A stretch of 64,000 nt of DNA from NCBI RefSeq assembly GCF_900187875.1, contig NZ_FYEX01000001.1, positions 1,116,001 to 1,180,000 on the forward strand. The letters run 5' to 3'. Shown piece after piece: positions 50,901-59,774 of the stretch. Made by a program: the position numbers and the translations under genes. The notes below the pieces were generated by a model. That model was not told where the DNA came from, did no database searches, and saw nothing but the letters and a program-made list of their open reading frames with translations. Positions within the stretch are counted from its first letter, which is position 1, and every line of letters begins with the position of its first letter. Origin of the DNA: Polynucleobacter victoriensis. Lineage in GTDB: Bacteria > Pseudomonadota > Gammaproteobacteria > Burkholderiales > Burkholderiaceae.

Positions 50901-50923
50901 TTGTTGAAGTAATAGGATAAAAA

Positions 50924-51229
50924 ATGCAATTTGATCAAGTATCAGTTAACAAAAAAGCAAATGTTTTCTTTGATGGTAAATGTGTTTCACATACTGTGAC
51001 ATTGCCAAGTGGTGAGCGTAAGTCTGTGGGCGTGATTCTGCCAAGCACATTGCGTTTTGATTTAACGACTAAAGAAGTGATGGAAGTGGTTGATGGTGCT
51101 GCTTACGTGAGCATCAACGGTACGCCTGAGCAAGCTTTTACAGCGGGTCAATCATGGACTGTTGAAGCAGGTGGATACTTTGTGATTCGTGCTGAACAAG
51201 CTGTTCATTACGTTTGCCACTTCGGTTAA
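50924..51229 (+). CDS. ppnP: Pyrimidine/purine nucleoside phosphorylase (PpnP/YaiE family)
   Basis: A 101-residue single-domain cupin of the PpnP family (former DUF1255), which cleaves several nucleosides with phosphate. The segments NVFFDGKCVSHTV, KSVGVILPSTLRFDL, MEVVDGAAYVSING and AGQSWTVEAGGYFVIRAEQAVHYVCHFG match the family from end to end. AGGATAAAAA precedes the ATG. It trails argG, and the last 4 bp overlap the convergent DUF192 gene. Confidence 0.88.
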   Translation: MQFDQVSVNKKANVFFDGKCVSHTVTLPSGERKSVGVILPSTLRFDLTTKEVMEVVDGAAYVSINGTPEQAFTAGQSWTVEAGGYFVIRAEQAVHYVCHFG

Positions 51230-51675
51230 TTTTTAATAAAACCACTGGGTATGCCGTTAATGGCATTCCCAGCCAAAAGCCCTTTCTTGGCAAACCAGCC
51301 TTGGTTCATTTCTAAAGCAAAACGAACTGGTTGGCTTGGGCAGTGATTATCTTCAGTCATTGCCTTCATTTCAATAATATTTACGATCTTGCCGTCATCT
51401 GCTAGAAACGCAATGGCTAGAGGTATTTTGGTGTTCCTCATCCAAAAGCAGTGAGTTCCTTTGTTTTCAAATACAAATAGCATCCCATCATCTGGCGGCA
51501 AATAGTTTCGATGCATGAGTCCAAGCTGCCTAGCCTGCTCGGTAGCTGCGACCTCTGCTGCTATTTTGTAAAGACCTGCTTGGAGTTGGATGGAGGGTAG
51601 TTTTTGTGCCTGGCTTACCCCTTGCCATCCAAGGCAGAGGGTAAGGGCAACGATGACGCGATTAAAAAATTTCAA
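51226..51675 (-). CDS. DUF192 family exported protein
   Basis: A 149-residue protein with an N-terminal signal peptide (KFFNRVIVALTLCLGWQGVSQA, predicted cut after AQA-type small residues near residue 24). The mature part is one DUF192 domain: ARQLGLMHRNYLPPDDGMLFVFE, HCFWMRNTKIPLAIAFL and VRFALEMNQGWFAKKG. The family is small, periplasmic, and of unknown function, sometimes linked to outer-membrane or cytochrome biology. It follows the small Lys-rich exported protein gene by 17 bp, and the two may form one transcript. Confidence 0.88.
   Translation of the reverse strand: MKFFNRVIVALTLCLGWQGVSQAQKLPSIQLQAGLYKIAAEVAATEQARQLGLMHRNYLPPDDGMLFVFENKGTHCFWMRNTKIPLAIAFLADDGKIVNIIEMKAMTEDNHCPSQPVRFALEMNQGWFAKKGLLAGNAINGIPSGFIKN
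51245..51272 (-). terminator. Hairpin with weak T tail at the DUF192 gene end
   Basis: CTGGG-T-ATGCC, a 6-nt loop, and GGCAT-T-CCCAG pair with a single mismatch (11-bp frame). On the minus strand it is followed by TGGTTTTATT. It lies in the final codons of the DUF192 gene. The T tract is broken, so confidence is modest. Confidence 0.4.
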
Positions 51676-51692
51676 TGCGTTAATTACTTAAA

Positions 51693-51902
51693 TTATTCAG
51701 CTGCTTTAGCTTTTTTCGCTTTAGTTTTTTTACCAGACTTTTTCTTTTTAGCCTTTTTAGCTTTTTTAGGAGCCGGTTTTTCAACTGCTTGTTCTGCTGC
51801 TGGTGCTGCAGGAGCAACTGGCGCTACTGGGGCAGCTGGTGCTTGAGCAAAGCTCGTGGCTGCAAATAAGGCCAAAGCAATTGAAGTAATAATTTTGCGC
51901 AT
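51693..51902 (-). CDS. Small exported Ala/Pro-rich and Lys-rich protein, function unknown
   Basis: A 69-residue protein in three blocks. Residues 1-19 look like a signal peptide (RKIITSIALALFAATSFA, cut before QAPAAP). Residues 20-46 are Ala/Pro/Val-rich (APVAPVAPAAPAAEQ). Residues 47-69 are almost all Lys and Ala with a few Gly, Ser, Thr (KKAKKAKKKKSGKK). An AAGGGAAA ribosome-binding site precedes the ATG. The signal peptide and the good ribosome-binding site make it a real gene, despite low complexity. It could be a periplasmic polycation, a cell-wall or nucleoid-type basic protein; I cannot choose. The DUF192 gene follows 17 bp later. Confidence 0.72.
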   Translation of the reverse strand: MRKIITSIALALFAATSFAQAPAAPVAPVAPAAPAAEQAVEKPAPKKAKKAKKKKSGKKTKAKKAKAAE

Positions 51903-52083
51903 GATTTCCCTTTGTTATTAATTAATTTAATTATTTACCAAGTAGAACTTTATCAGACTGTGAGCTTAGATTCTAGAATGTTTTGACTAAATGACGACCA
52001 ATTCATGGGCGTGTTTTAGGGGGCTCAAAAAAGGTGCATTGGGTCTTCAACTGGATTTGAAACTTATGTTTAGAATAGGAAAC

Positions 52084-52431
52084 ATGAGCAATAAACCTAA
52101 AACCCCCAACATCATAGAAACTCCGTCATTTCAGGAGGATCATGCTGCTGTCATGGATCGCCAGTCTGAGCGAGTGCAGCCGCCTAAGATGTATCGAGTT
52201 GTTTTGCTCAATGATGATTACACTCCGATGGAATTTGTGGTGATGATTATTCAAGAATATTTCCATCAGGATCAAGAAAGCGCCACAAGAATTATGTTGC
52301 AGGTACATCTTGAAGGTAAGGGTGTTTGTGGTGTATATACTAAAGATGTCGCTTCAACAAAAGTTCAACAGGTAGTAGATCGGTCTCGCGAAGCGGGGCA
52401 TCCCTTGCAGTGCACTATGGAGGAAGCATGA
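52084..52431 (+). CDS. clpS: ATP-dependent Clp protease adaptor ClpS
   Basis: A 115-residue adaptor that delivers N-degron proteins to ClpAP. The core RVVLLNDDYTPMEFVVMIIQEYFH (N-end binding pocket), the ATRIMLQVHLEGKGVCGVYTKDVA segment and the C-terminal helix are intact. I start at ATG 52084, preceded by AGGAAAC, because upstream sequence in the same frame has no family resemblance. The N-terminal 35 residues are flexible and rich in Pro, Glu and Gln. The stop overlaps the clpA start as ATGA. Confidence 0.94.
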   Translation: MSNKPKTPNIIETPSFQEDHAAVMDRQSERVQPPKMYRVVLLNDDYTPMEFVVMIIQEYFHQDQESATRIMLQVHLEGKGVCGVYTKDVASTKVQQVVDRSREAGHPLQCTMEEA

Positions 52432-54737
52432 TTGCTCAAGAACTAGAAGTAACCTTGCATATGGCATTTGTAGACGCAAGAGCGTCACGACATGAGTTCA
52501 TCACTGTCGAGCACTTACTGTGCGCTTTGTTGGATAACGCCACAGCTGCTGATGTGCTTAAAGCTTGTGCGGTCAACATCGATGACTTAAAGGGCAATCT
52601 TAACAATTTCATTAATGACAACACACCCATAGTCCCAGGTTCAGAAGAGGTGGATACGCAACCTACTTTAGGTTTTCAGCGAGTAATTCAGCGTGCCATC
52701 ATGCACGTTCAATCAACTTCTAATGGTAAGAAGGAAGTTAATGGCGCTAATGTACTAGTAGCTATTTTTGGTGAAAAAGATTCGCATGCAGTGTATTACT
52801 TGCAGCAACAAGGTGTTACGCGTTTAGATATTGTTAACTACATCAGTCATGGCATCAGAAAAGACCAGGTAGAGTCGCCAAAGACCAATGAGTCTAGTTC
52901 TGAGAGTGAAGAATCAGGCGCTAGCTCTAAAGATAGTCCTTTAGAGCAATATACCCAAAATCTTAATGTGCTTGCTAAGCAAGGTCGCATTGATCCATTA
53001 ATTGGTCGCGAAGGCGAAGTTGAGCGCGTTATTCAGGTTTTATGTCGTCGTCGTAAAAACAACCCTTTGTTAGTTGGCGAGGCTGGTGTTGGTAAGACAG
53101 CAATTGCTGAAGGTCTTGCGTGGAGGATTACGCAAGAAGATGTTCCAGATGTTTTGGCTAAAGCCACTGTTTACTCATTAGATATGGGGGCTTTATTAGC
53201 GGGTACTAAATACCGTGGTGACTTTGAGCAACGCCTTAAGGGTGTTTTGAAGAATCTCAAGGACAATCCTGATGCCATTTTGTTCATTGATGAAATTCAT
53301 ACACTGATTGGTGCTGGTGCGGCATCAGGGGGCACCTTGGATGCTAGTAATTTATTGAAGCCAGCTCTTTCAAGTGGCCATATGAAATGCATCGGTGCCA
53401 CAACCTTTAACGAGTATCGCGGTATTTTTGAAAAAGACGCTGCTTTATCAAGACGCTTTCAAAAGGTGGATATCTTGGAGCCATCAGTGGATCAGACAGT
53501 TCAGATTTTGCGAGGCTTGAAGTCAAAGTTTGAAGAGCATCATGGCGTTAAATATGCTCAAGCAGCACTCAATGCTGCTGCCGAGTTATCTGCTAGATAT
53601 ATCAATGATAGACATTTGCCTGATAAAGCAATTGATGTGATTGATGAGGCGGGTGCTGCGCAGCGTATTTTGCCAAAATCAAAGCAAAAGAAAACAATTG
53701 GTCGTCAAGAAATTGAGGACATAGTTGCAAAAATTGCACGCATCCCGCCGCAATCGGTATCAGTCGATGATCGCAGTAAGTTGCAAACCTTGGATCGAGA
53801 CCTTAAGAGTGTTGTATTTGGTCAAGACCCAGCGATTGAGGTTCTTGCCTCAGCAATTAAGATGTCTCGTGCTGGTTTAGGTAAAGATGACAAGCCAATT
53901 GGTTCATTCTTATTCTCTGGCCCAACAGGTGTTGGTAAGACAGAAGTTGCAAAGCAACTAGCCTTCATTATGGGGGTTGAGTTAATTCGCTTTGATATGT
54001 CAGAGTACATGGAGCGCCATGCAGTTAGTCGTTTGATTGGTGCACCTCCAGGATATGTGGGCTTTGATCAGGGTGGTTTATTAACAGAAGCTGTTAATAA
54101 AAAGCCACATTGCGTTTTATTGTTAGATGAGATTGAAAAAGCTCATCCAGATATCTTCAATATTTTGTTGCAAGTGATGGACCACGGCACCTTGACTGAC
54201 AACAACGGTCGCAAAGCTGACTTCAGAAACGTTGTCATCATCATGACTACGAATGCTGGTGCAGAAACAATGCAGAAATCAACTATTGGATTCACAACAG
54301 TCAGACAGGCTGGTGATGAGATGGGGGATATCAAGCGAACCTTTACGCCTGAGTTCCGCAATCGCTTAGATGCTATTGTTGGCTTTAAGGCACTTGATGA
54401 GAGCATTATTTTGCGTGTGGTTGATAAGTTCTTAATGCAGCTTGAAGAGCAGTTGCATGAAAAGAAAGTGGATGCAAGCTTTACTGAAAACCTCAGAAAC
54501 TACTTAGCTAAACATGGTTTCGACCCTCTCATGGGTGCAAGACCAATGCAGCGCTTGATTCAAGACTTGGTTAGAAAAGCGCTTGCAGATGAATTATTGT
54601 TTGGCAAGTTAGCGCACGGTGGCCACGTCGTTGTCGACATGGATGCTAACGAGAAGGTGGTTTTAGATTTTGATGCGCCTGTAAGACCTCCTGTGAAGAA
54701 GATCTCCTCAGGCGCTGCAGAGACTGAAGAGATTTAA
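52428..54737 (+). CDS. clpA: ATP-dependent Clp protease ATP-binding subunit ClpA
   Basis: A 769-residue AAA+ unfoldase. The N domain (residues 1-145) carries two repeats that dock ClpS. The D1 ring has Walker A GEAGVGKTAIAE at residue 218, Walker B ILFIDEIHTLIGAG. The D2 ring has GPTGVGKTEVAK near residue 498 and LLLDEIEKAHPDIF. The D2 region lacks the ClpB-type coiled-coil insertion between the rings, as expected for ClpA. ATG 52428 is preferred over upstream GTG 52410 since it matches family length and follows GGAGGA. It overlaps clpS by 4 bp and dut by 4 bp. Confidence 0.96.
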   Translation: MIAQELEVTLHMAFVDARASRHEFITVEHLLCALLDNATAADVLKACAVNIDDLKGNLNNFINDNTPIVPGSEEVDTQPTLGFQRVIQRAIMHVQSTSNGKKEVNGANVLVAIFGEKDSHAVYYLQQQGVTRLDIVNYISHGIRKDQVESPKTNESSSESEESGASSKDSPLEQYTQNLNVLAKQGRIDPLIGREGEVERVIQVLCRRRKNNPLLVGEAGVGKTAIAEGLAWRITQEDVPDVLAKATVYSLDMGALLAGTKYRGDFEQRLKGVLKNLKDNPDAILFIDEIHTLIGAGAASGGTLDASNLLKPALSSGHMKCIGATTFNEYRGIFEKDAALSRRFQKVDILEPSVDQTVQILRGLKSKFEEHHGVKYAQAALNAAAELSARYINDRHLPDKAIDVIDEAGAAQRILPKSKQKKTIGRQEIEDIVAKIARIPPQSVSVDDRSKLQTLDRDLKSVVFGQDPAIEVLASAIKMSRAGLGKDDKPIGSFLFSGPTGVGKTEVAKQLAFIMGVELIRFDMSEYMERHAVSRLIGAPPGYVGFDQGGLLTEAVNKKPHCVLLLDEIEKAHPDIFNILLQVMDHGTLTDNNGRKADFRNVVIIMTTNAGAETMQKSTIGFTTVRQAGDEMGDIKRTFTPEFRNRLDAIVGFKALDESIILRVVDKFLMQLEEQLHEKKVDASFTENLRNYLAKHGFDPLMGARPMQRLIQDLVRKALADELLFGKLAHGGHVVVDMDANEKVVLDFDAPVRPPVKKISSGAAETEEI

Positions 54738-55183
54738 GCTCTACCTGTACTACCAAAGCCGCCAGCACCACGTTCGCTGGCGGTAAATTCTTCTACCTCA
54801 GCCCACTCAACCTGAGCCACTGGAACAATGACTAGTTGCGCTAAGCGCTCCATAGGTTCCAATTTAAAAGCAGTTTGACCGCGATTCCATGTGCTGACCA
54901 TGAGTTGACCTTGGTAGTCTGAGTCAATCAAGCCTACTAAATTGCCCAATACGATGCCATGCTTGTGTCCTAAGCCTGATCTAGGCAAGATAAGTGCCGC
55001 ATAACCAGGGTCATCCAAATAAATAGCTAAGCCTGTTGGCACTAAGACTGTTTGGCCCGGTTCAATAGTGATTGCTTCATCAAGACATGCTCTTAAATCA
55101 AGACCGGCGCTGCCCGCAGTAGCATACTGTGGCAAATTATTTTTCATGCGTTCATCAAGAACTTTGACTTGTAGTTTTTTCAT
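54734..55183 (-). CDS. dut: Deoxyuridine 5'-triphosphate nucleotidohydrolase (dUTPase)
   Basis: A 149-residue trimeric dUTPase that keeps uracil out of DNA and supplies dUMP. The five motifs are in order: YATAGSAGLDLRA, PRSGLGHKHGIVLGN, GLIDSDYQGQL, RLAQLVIVP, and the C-terminal ERGAGGFGSTG. It overlaps coaBC by none (1 bp gap) and its stop shares TTAA with the convergent clpA. In E. coli dut also follows coaBC. Confidence 0.97.
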   Translation of the reverse strand: MKKLQVKVLDERMKNNLPQYATAGSAGLDLRACLDEAITIEPGQTVLVPTGLAIYLDDPGYAALILPRSGLGHKHGIVLGNLVGLIDSDYQGQLMVSTWNRGQTAFKLEPMERLAQLVIVPVAQVEWAEVEEFTASERGAGGFGSTGRA

Positions 55184-55184
55184 A

Positions 55185-56387
55185 TTAGATTTTTGTAGAT
55201 ACGAGCTGAATTAGTTCGCGTGATAGAGCGAGTTTATTGAGTTTAGGTGTTTTCTTGTTACCGGATTGTTCAATGATGAGTAGTTGGTTTTCATCAAGTC
55301 CAAATGTATCTGGACCGATATTGGCAACTAACATTGGAATATTTTTACGGACAAGTTTTTCTTGGCCGTGTTTTTCTAAGTCATTAGTTTCTGCGGCGAA
55401 TCCCACGCAATAGGGCTTTGAATTTTTAGCCGCTGCTTTTGCTACATCAGCCAAGATATCTGGGTTGATAACAAACTCTAGTGATGGAGAGCTGCTATCT
55501 GCTTTTTTAATTTTTTCATCTTTAATGTTTTTTACTGACCAGTCAGCTACTGCTGCTACCGCAAAGAAAACATCAGCATCCAAATGCTTCATCACGGCTG
55601 CATGCATTTCTTGAGCGCTGGTCACATTAATACGTTGAACTTGTCCTGTGAACTCTAGAGGTGTATTGATGTGGCATGGTCCAGCGATGAGTTGAACGTT
55701 TGCGCCTGCCTCAATGGCAGCTCTAGCAATTGCAAAACCCATTTTCCCAGAGCTTTTGTTTGTAATACCTCTAACAGGATCGATTGCCTCATAGGTGGGG
55801 CCTGCGGTAATTAAAACTTTTTTACCAGCAAGAACTTTTTTTTGAAAAAAAGCAATTACACCTTCTAAAATTTCTGAGGCTTCTAGCATGCGCCCCATGC
55901 CGTTTTCGCCGCAAGCTTGAGAGCCACTGGTGGGGCCTAGAACAGTGACCTGATCTTTATTGAGTTGTGCAACATTTCTTTGTGTTGCTGTGTTTTCCCA
56001 CATTTGTTTATTCATGGCTGGCACCACGACTAACGGGCATTCTCTGGCTAGGCAGATAGTGCTAACTAAATCATCTGCAAGACCTAATGCTATTTTTGCC
56101 ATTAAATCAGCGCTGGCGGGAGCAACTAAAATGACATCGGCTTTTCTAGATAGCTCAATGTGAGCCATGTTGTTTGGAATGCGTGAGTCCCATTGGCTCG
56201 TATAGACTGGTTGCCCGGTGAGCGCTTGCATGGTGACAGGGGTCATGAATTGTGTGGCAGCTTCGCTCATCACAACTTGTACGGATGAACCTTCTTGTAT
56301 CAGTGAGCGCGCTAATTCAGCTACTTTAAATGCAGCAATGCCACCGGACATCGCCAGTAGTATTTTTTTGCCTTGTAGTGAATTCAT
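55185..56387 (-). CDS. coaBC: Bifunctional phosphopantothenoylcysteine decarboxylase/phosphopantothenate-cysteine ligase
   Basis: A 400-residue two-domain enzyme of coenzyme A synthesis (steps 2 and 3). The N-terminal flavodoxin-like CoaC domain has KILLAMSGGIAAFKVAEL, the His-bearing NMAHIELSRKADVILVAPASADLMAK, PAMNKQMWE and the Cys-bearing GSQACGENGMGRM. The C-terminal CoaB domain begins at VLITAGPTYEAIDPVRGITNKSSGKMGFA, with CTP-binding VGFAAETNDL. It lies between lspA and dut. Confidence 0.96.
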   Translation of the reverse strand: MNSLQGKKILLAMSGGIAAFKVAELARSLIQEGSSVQVVMSEAATQFMTPVTMQALTGQPVYTSQWDSRIPNNMAHIELSRKADVILVAPASADLMAKIALGLADDLVSTICLARECPLVVVPAMNKQMWENTATQRNVAQLNKDQVTVLGPTSGSQACGENGMGRMLEASEILEGVIAFFQKKVLAGKKVLITAGPTYEAIDPVRGITNKSSGKMGFAIARAAIEAGANVQLIAGPCHINTPLEFTGQVQRINVTSAQEMHAAVMKHLDADVFFAVAAVADWSVKNIKDEKIKKADSSSPSLEFVINPDILADVAKAAAKNSKPYCVGFAAETNDLEKHGQEKLVRKNIPMLVANIGPDTFGLDENQLLIIEQSGNKKTPKLNKLALSRELIQLVSTKI

Positions 56388-56404
56388 GACCTTGCAACCC
56401 TAAT

Positions 56405-56902
56405 TTATTTATTAACGCGTTTGATTTCGTCAAAGATTAACAGAATCACGCCTATTGTGATGGCGCTGTCTGCGATGTTAAAGGCTGGCCAGTGCCAGTT
56501 ACCATAGTAAACATCAATAAAGTCCACAACTGCACCATAGGCGATACGGTCGATCACATTACCTATGGCGCCACTTAATACTAAGCTAAGTGCCAAAGAG
56601 AATAATGTTTGTTGAGAGTTTTTGCGGATTAGCCAAATCATGGCTAGTGCTGCAACAAGACCTAGACCCGTGAAAAACCAACGCTGCCAACCGCCTGCTT
56701 GTGCCAAAAAAGAAAATGCTGCGCCAGGGTTGTACACCAAAGTCCAATTAAGAAAACTAGTAACAGGTTTTGCAACACCCTCAAACAAATTATTCTTGGC
56801 TAATAGCTTGGTTAGTTGATCAATCACCAGTAATAGTATTGATAAACCAAGCCAAGCCATAAACACTTGGTTGCTACCGCCAGATTTGTTTGAGCGTGCC
56901 AA
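56405..56902 (-). CDS. lspA: Lipoprotein signal peptidase (signal peptidase II)
   Basis: A 165-residue inner-membrane aspartic protease that cleaves prolipoprotein signal peptides after diacylation. It has four hydrophobic spans. The catalytic Asp residues are in GNVIDRIAYGAVVDFIDVY and PAFNIADSAITIGV. A YNPGAAFSFL segment is typical. It lies 13 bp after ileS, the same ileS-lspA order as in E. coli. Confidence 0.97.
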   Translation of the reverse strand: MARSNKSGGSNQVFMAWLGLSILLLVIDQLTKLLAKNNLFEGVAKPVTSFLNWTLVYNPGAAFSFLAQAGGWQRWFFTGLGLVAALAMIWLIRKNSQQTLFSLALSLVLSGAIGNVIDRIAYGAVVDFIDVYYGNWHWPAFNIADSAITIGVILLIFDEIKRVNK

Positions 56903-56915
56903 GGTATTCTCCTAA

Positions 56916-59774
56916 TTAAGCTACTTGGCGTTTTTCGCCAGAGCCGAATAAGTTGGTAGTGCAACGACCACATAACTCTGGGTGTTGTGAGTCATGACCA
57001 ACATCATCTCTGTAATGCCAGCATCGACCACACTTTTGATGAGAAGAAGATTTCACTGATACGGAAATTTCGGTCATGTCAGTTTTCTCTTCAACTGTTG
57101 CGCTAGAGGTAATGGTGATGAACTTTAGGTCGTCGCCAAGCGATTTTAAAAGTGCTGCATCTGTGCTCGAAGCCTGAATATGAATTTCTGCTTGCAATGA
57201 TGAGCCAACATGACCAGCTTCGCGTTCAAACTCAATCGCTTTTGTGATGTCAGAACGCATTTCGCGGATACGTTGCCATTTAGTAATGAGTGCGTCACCA
57301 TCTTTAATAGAAGGTAGTTGATGGAACTCTTCGGTAAAGATTGTGTCTTTACTATTGGTGTTGTGCGCAAAAATCTTCCACGCTTCCTCCGCTGTAAATG
57401 ATAGGAAGGGTGCCATCAGTCTCAAGAAAGACTGAGTGATGTGGAATAAAGCATTTTGTGCAGAGCGACGTGCAGGCGCATCAGCATTGAGTGTGTAGAG
57501 GCGATCTTTGAGGATGTCTAAATAGAAGCCACCCATGTCTTCTGAACAGAAGGTCATCAATCTAGAAACCGCAGGATGGAATTCATAGCGCTCGTAGTGG
57601 GCCATTAAATCTTTTTGTACGGCATCTGTTAATGCTACAGCGTATTGATCAATTTCTAACCAATCTTTGGAATCAAGTTGATGCTTAGTAATATCAAAAT
57701 CAGATAGATTGGCTAATAAAAATCTCAAGGTATTTCTGATGCGGCGGTAACTTTCAACCACGCGTTTTAAGATTTCATCAGAGATGGTCATTTCACCTGA
57801 ATAGTCAGTTGAAGCCACCCATAAGCGAATAATTTCAGCACCCATTTTGTCTGCGACTTCTTGTGGTGCAATCACATTACCCACTGACTTACTCATCTTG
57901 CGACCTTGACCATCTACAGTAAAGCCATGTGTCAGCAAGGCTTTGTAGGGTGGTTTGCCATCTAACATTGCACCCGTGAGTAGTGATGAGTGGAACCAGC
58001 CACGATGTTGATCTGATCCCTCAAGATATAAATCTGCCCAACGGCCTTCAGGGTTATCTCTTGAAGAGTCGCTTAAGGTTGTGGCGTGTGAGCCACGAAT
58101 AACGTGCCAATGCGTGGTGCCTGAGTCAAACCAAACATCAAGCGTATCTTTGTTTTTCTCATACATGGCAGCGTCATCACCAAGTAAATCTTTTACTTCG
58201 ATGGCTTGCCAAGCTTCGATACCTTCTTTTTCAACTCGCGTCGCAATGATTTCCAAGAGTTCTGGTGTGCGAGGATGTGGCTCCCCAGTTTCTTTGTGAA
58301 CTAAGAATGCCATTGGTACACCCCATTGACGCTGTCTAGACAGTGTCCAATCAGGGCGATTGGCAATCATGTTGTGTAAGCGTTGTTTACCCCAAGCAGG
58401 GAAGAACTCGGTTGCTTCAATGCCTGCTAAGGCAGTTTCTCTAAGAGATCCACCAGCGTGAGGTTTTCTATCCATGCTTGCAAACCATTGAGCAGTCGCG
58501 CGATAAACCACAGGAGTTTTGTGTCTCCAGCAGTGCATGTATGAGTGATTTAATTTTGCAGATTTAAGTAATGAACCAGCTTGCTCTAATGTTTCAACGA
58601 TTTGCGGATTGGCTTTCCAAATGGATAGGCCGGCAAATAATGGTAGCCAAGATGCATAGACACCATCGCCCATCACGGGATTGAGGATATCTTGATCCTT
58701 TAAACCATTCGCTTTACATGATTTAAAGTCTTCTTCGCCATAAGCTGGGGCACAGTGAACTAGACCAGTGCCGCTATCAATCGTGACATATTCTGCTAAG
58801 TAGATAGGAGATCTTCTTGCAAAGCCTTCGTGTGCTTTGCTTAATGGATGGTGAAATTCAAGACCTGCTAAGGCTTGGCCTTTACATGTAGCAATTGTTT
58901 CACCTTCAAGGGCGTACTCTTTAAGGCAAGGCTCAATACGATCTTTAGCAAGAATGAGCAAGCCTCTAGAAGTATCAACTAATGCGTATTCAATTTCTGG
59001 GTGTGCGTTGAGTGCTTGGTTAGAGGGTAGTGTCCATGGCGTTGTTGTCCAAATGACAGCCATGCCTTCTTTTTTAGGTAATGCTTTTAAATTGAAAGCT
59101 TTGGCAATTAACTCTAATTGATCTTCAGGAAAACTGAAGCCAACATCGACAGCGATATCAATTTTGTCTTGGTATTCAACTTCAGCTTCTGCAAGCGCTG
59201 AGCCGCAATCAAAACACCAGTTCACAGGTTTTAAGCCTCTGTAGACGTAGCCTTTTTCAAAAATCTTTCCTAATGCGCGGATTTCATCAGCTTCATTTTT
59301 AAAATCCATTGTTAGGTATGGGCTTTGCCAGTCACCCAAAACTCCCAAACGTTCAAAATCTTTCTTTTGTTTTTCTACTTGTACTTGCGCATATGCTCTG
59401 GCTTTTGCCTGAACCTCAGCAGTTGGTAAGTGTTTGCCAAATTGTTTTTCAATTTGAATTTCGATGGGCATGCCATGGCAGTCCCAGCCTGGAACGTATA
59501 GCGCGTCATAGCCAGCAAAGCCTTTGGCTTTGACAATCATGTCTTTAAGAATTTTATTAACGGCGTGACCAATATGAATATCGCCATTCGCATAAGGAGG
59601 GCCATCATGCAAAATAAATTTTTTCTTACCAGTTTTTGCTTCGCGAATCTTTTGATAGATTTTCTTTTCTTGCCATTCTTTTACCCATAAAGGTTCGCGC
59701 TTAGGCAAATCGCCACGCATGGGAAAGCTGGTGTCAAGCAGATTAACTGGGTATGAATTTTTTTTGTCAGACAT
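56916..59774 (-). CDS. ileS: Isoleucine-tRNA ligase
   Basis: A 952-residue class Ia synthetase. HIGH lies at residues 67-70 (GDIHIGHAVNK), and KMSKS is near residue 628 (GRKMSKSVGN). The editing domain sits between (VIWTTTPWTLPSNQALNAHPEIEYAL). The C-terminal zinc finger is CGRCWHYRDDVGH...CGRC. The bacterial-type, zinc-bearing form is the mupirocin-sensitive kind, though sensitivity cannot be read. The start overlaps ribF by 8 bp, so translation is likely coupled. Confidence 0.97.
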   Translation of the reverse strand: MSDKKNSYPVNLLDTSFPMRGDLPKREPLWVKEWQEKKIYQKIREAKTGKKKFILHDGPPYANGDIHIGHAVNKILKDMIVKAKGFAGYDALYVPGWDCHGMPIEIQIEKQFGKHLPTAEVQAKARAYAQVQVEKQKKDFERLGVLGDWQSPYLTMDFKNEADEIRALGKIFEKGYVYRGLKPVNWCFDCGSALAEAEVEYQDKIDIAVDVGFSFPEDQLELIAKAFNLKALPKKEGMAVIWTTTPWTLPSNQALNAHPEIEYALVDTSRGLLILAKDRIEPCLKEYALEGETIATCKGQALAGLEFHHPLSKAHEGFARRSPIYLAEYVTIDSGTGLVHCAPAYGEEDFKSCKANGLKDQDILNPVMGDGVYASWLPLFAGLSIWKANPQIVETLEQAGSLLKSAKLNHSYMHCWRHKTPVVYRATAQWFASMDRKPHAGGSLRETALAGIEATEFFPAWGKQRLHNMIANRPDWTLSRQRQWGVPMAFLVHKETGEPHPRTPELLEIIATRVEKEGIEAWQAIEVKDLLGDDAAMYEKNKDTLDVWFDSGTTHWHVIRGSHATTLSDSSRDNPEGRWADLYLEGSDQHRGWFHSSLLTGAMLDGKPPYKALLTHGFTVDGQGRKMSKSVGNVIAPQEVADKMGAEIIRLWVASTDYSGEMTISDEILKRVVESYRRIRNTLRFLLANLSDFDITKHQLDSKDWLEIDQYAVALTDAVQKDLMAHYERYEFHPAVSRLMTFCSEDMGGFYLDILKDRLYTLNADAPARRSAQNALFHITQSFLRLMAPFLSFTAEEAWKIFAHNTNSKDTIFTEEFHQLPSIKDGDALITKWQRIREMRSDITKAIEFEREAGHVGSSLQAEIHIQASSTDAALLKSLGDDLKFITITSSATVEEKTDMTEISVSVKSSSHQKCGRCWHYRDDVGHDSQHPELCGRCTTNLFGSGEKRQVA

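Noticed and set aside
51903..52083. A regulatory RNA or hidden gene in the 180-bp gap before clpS
   Set aside because: The gap is AT-rich with scattered weak -10-like and TTGAAA-like hexamers, but no spacing fits a sigma-70 or sigma-32 promoter well, and no hairpin with a T tail or conserved ORF is seen.
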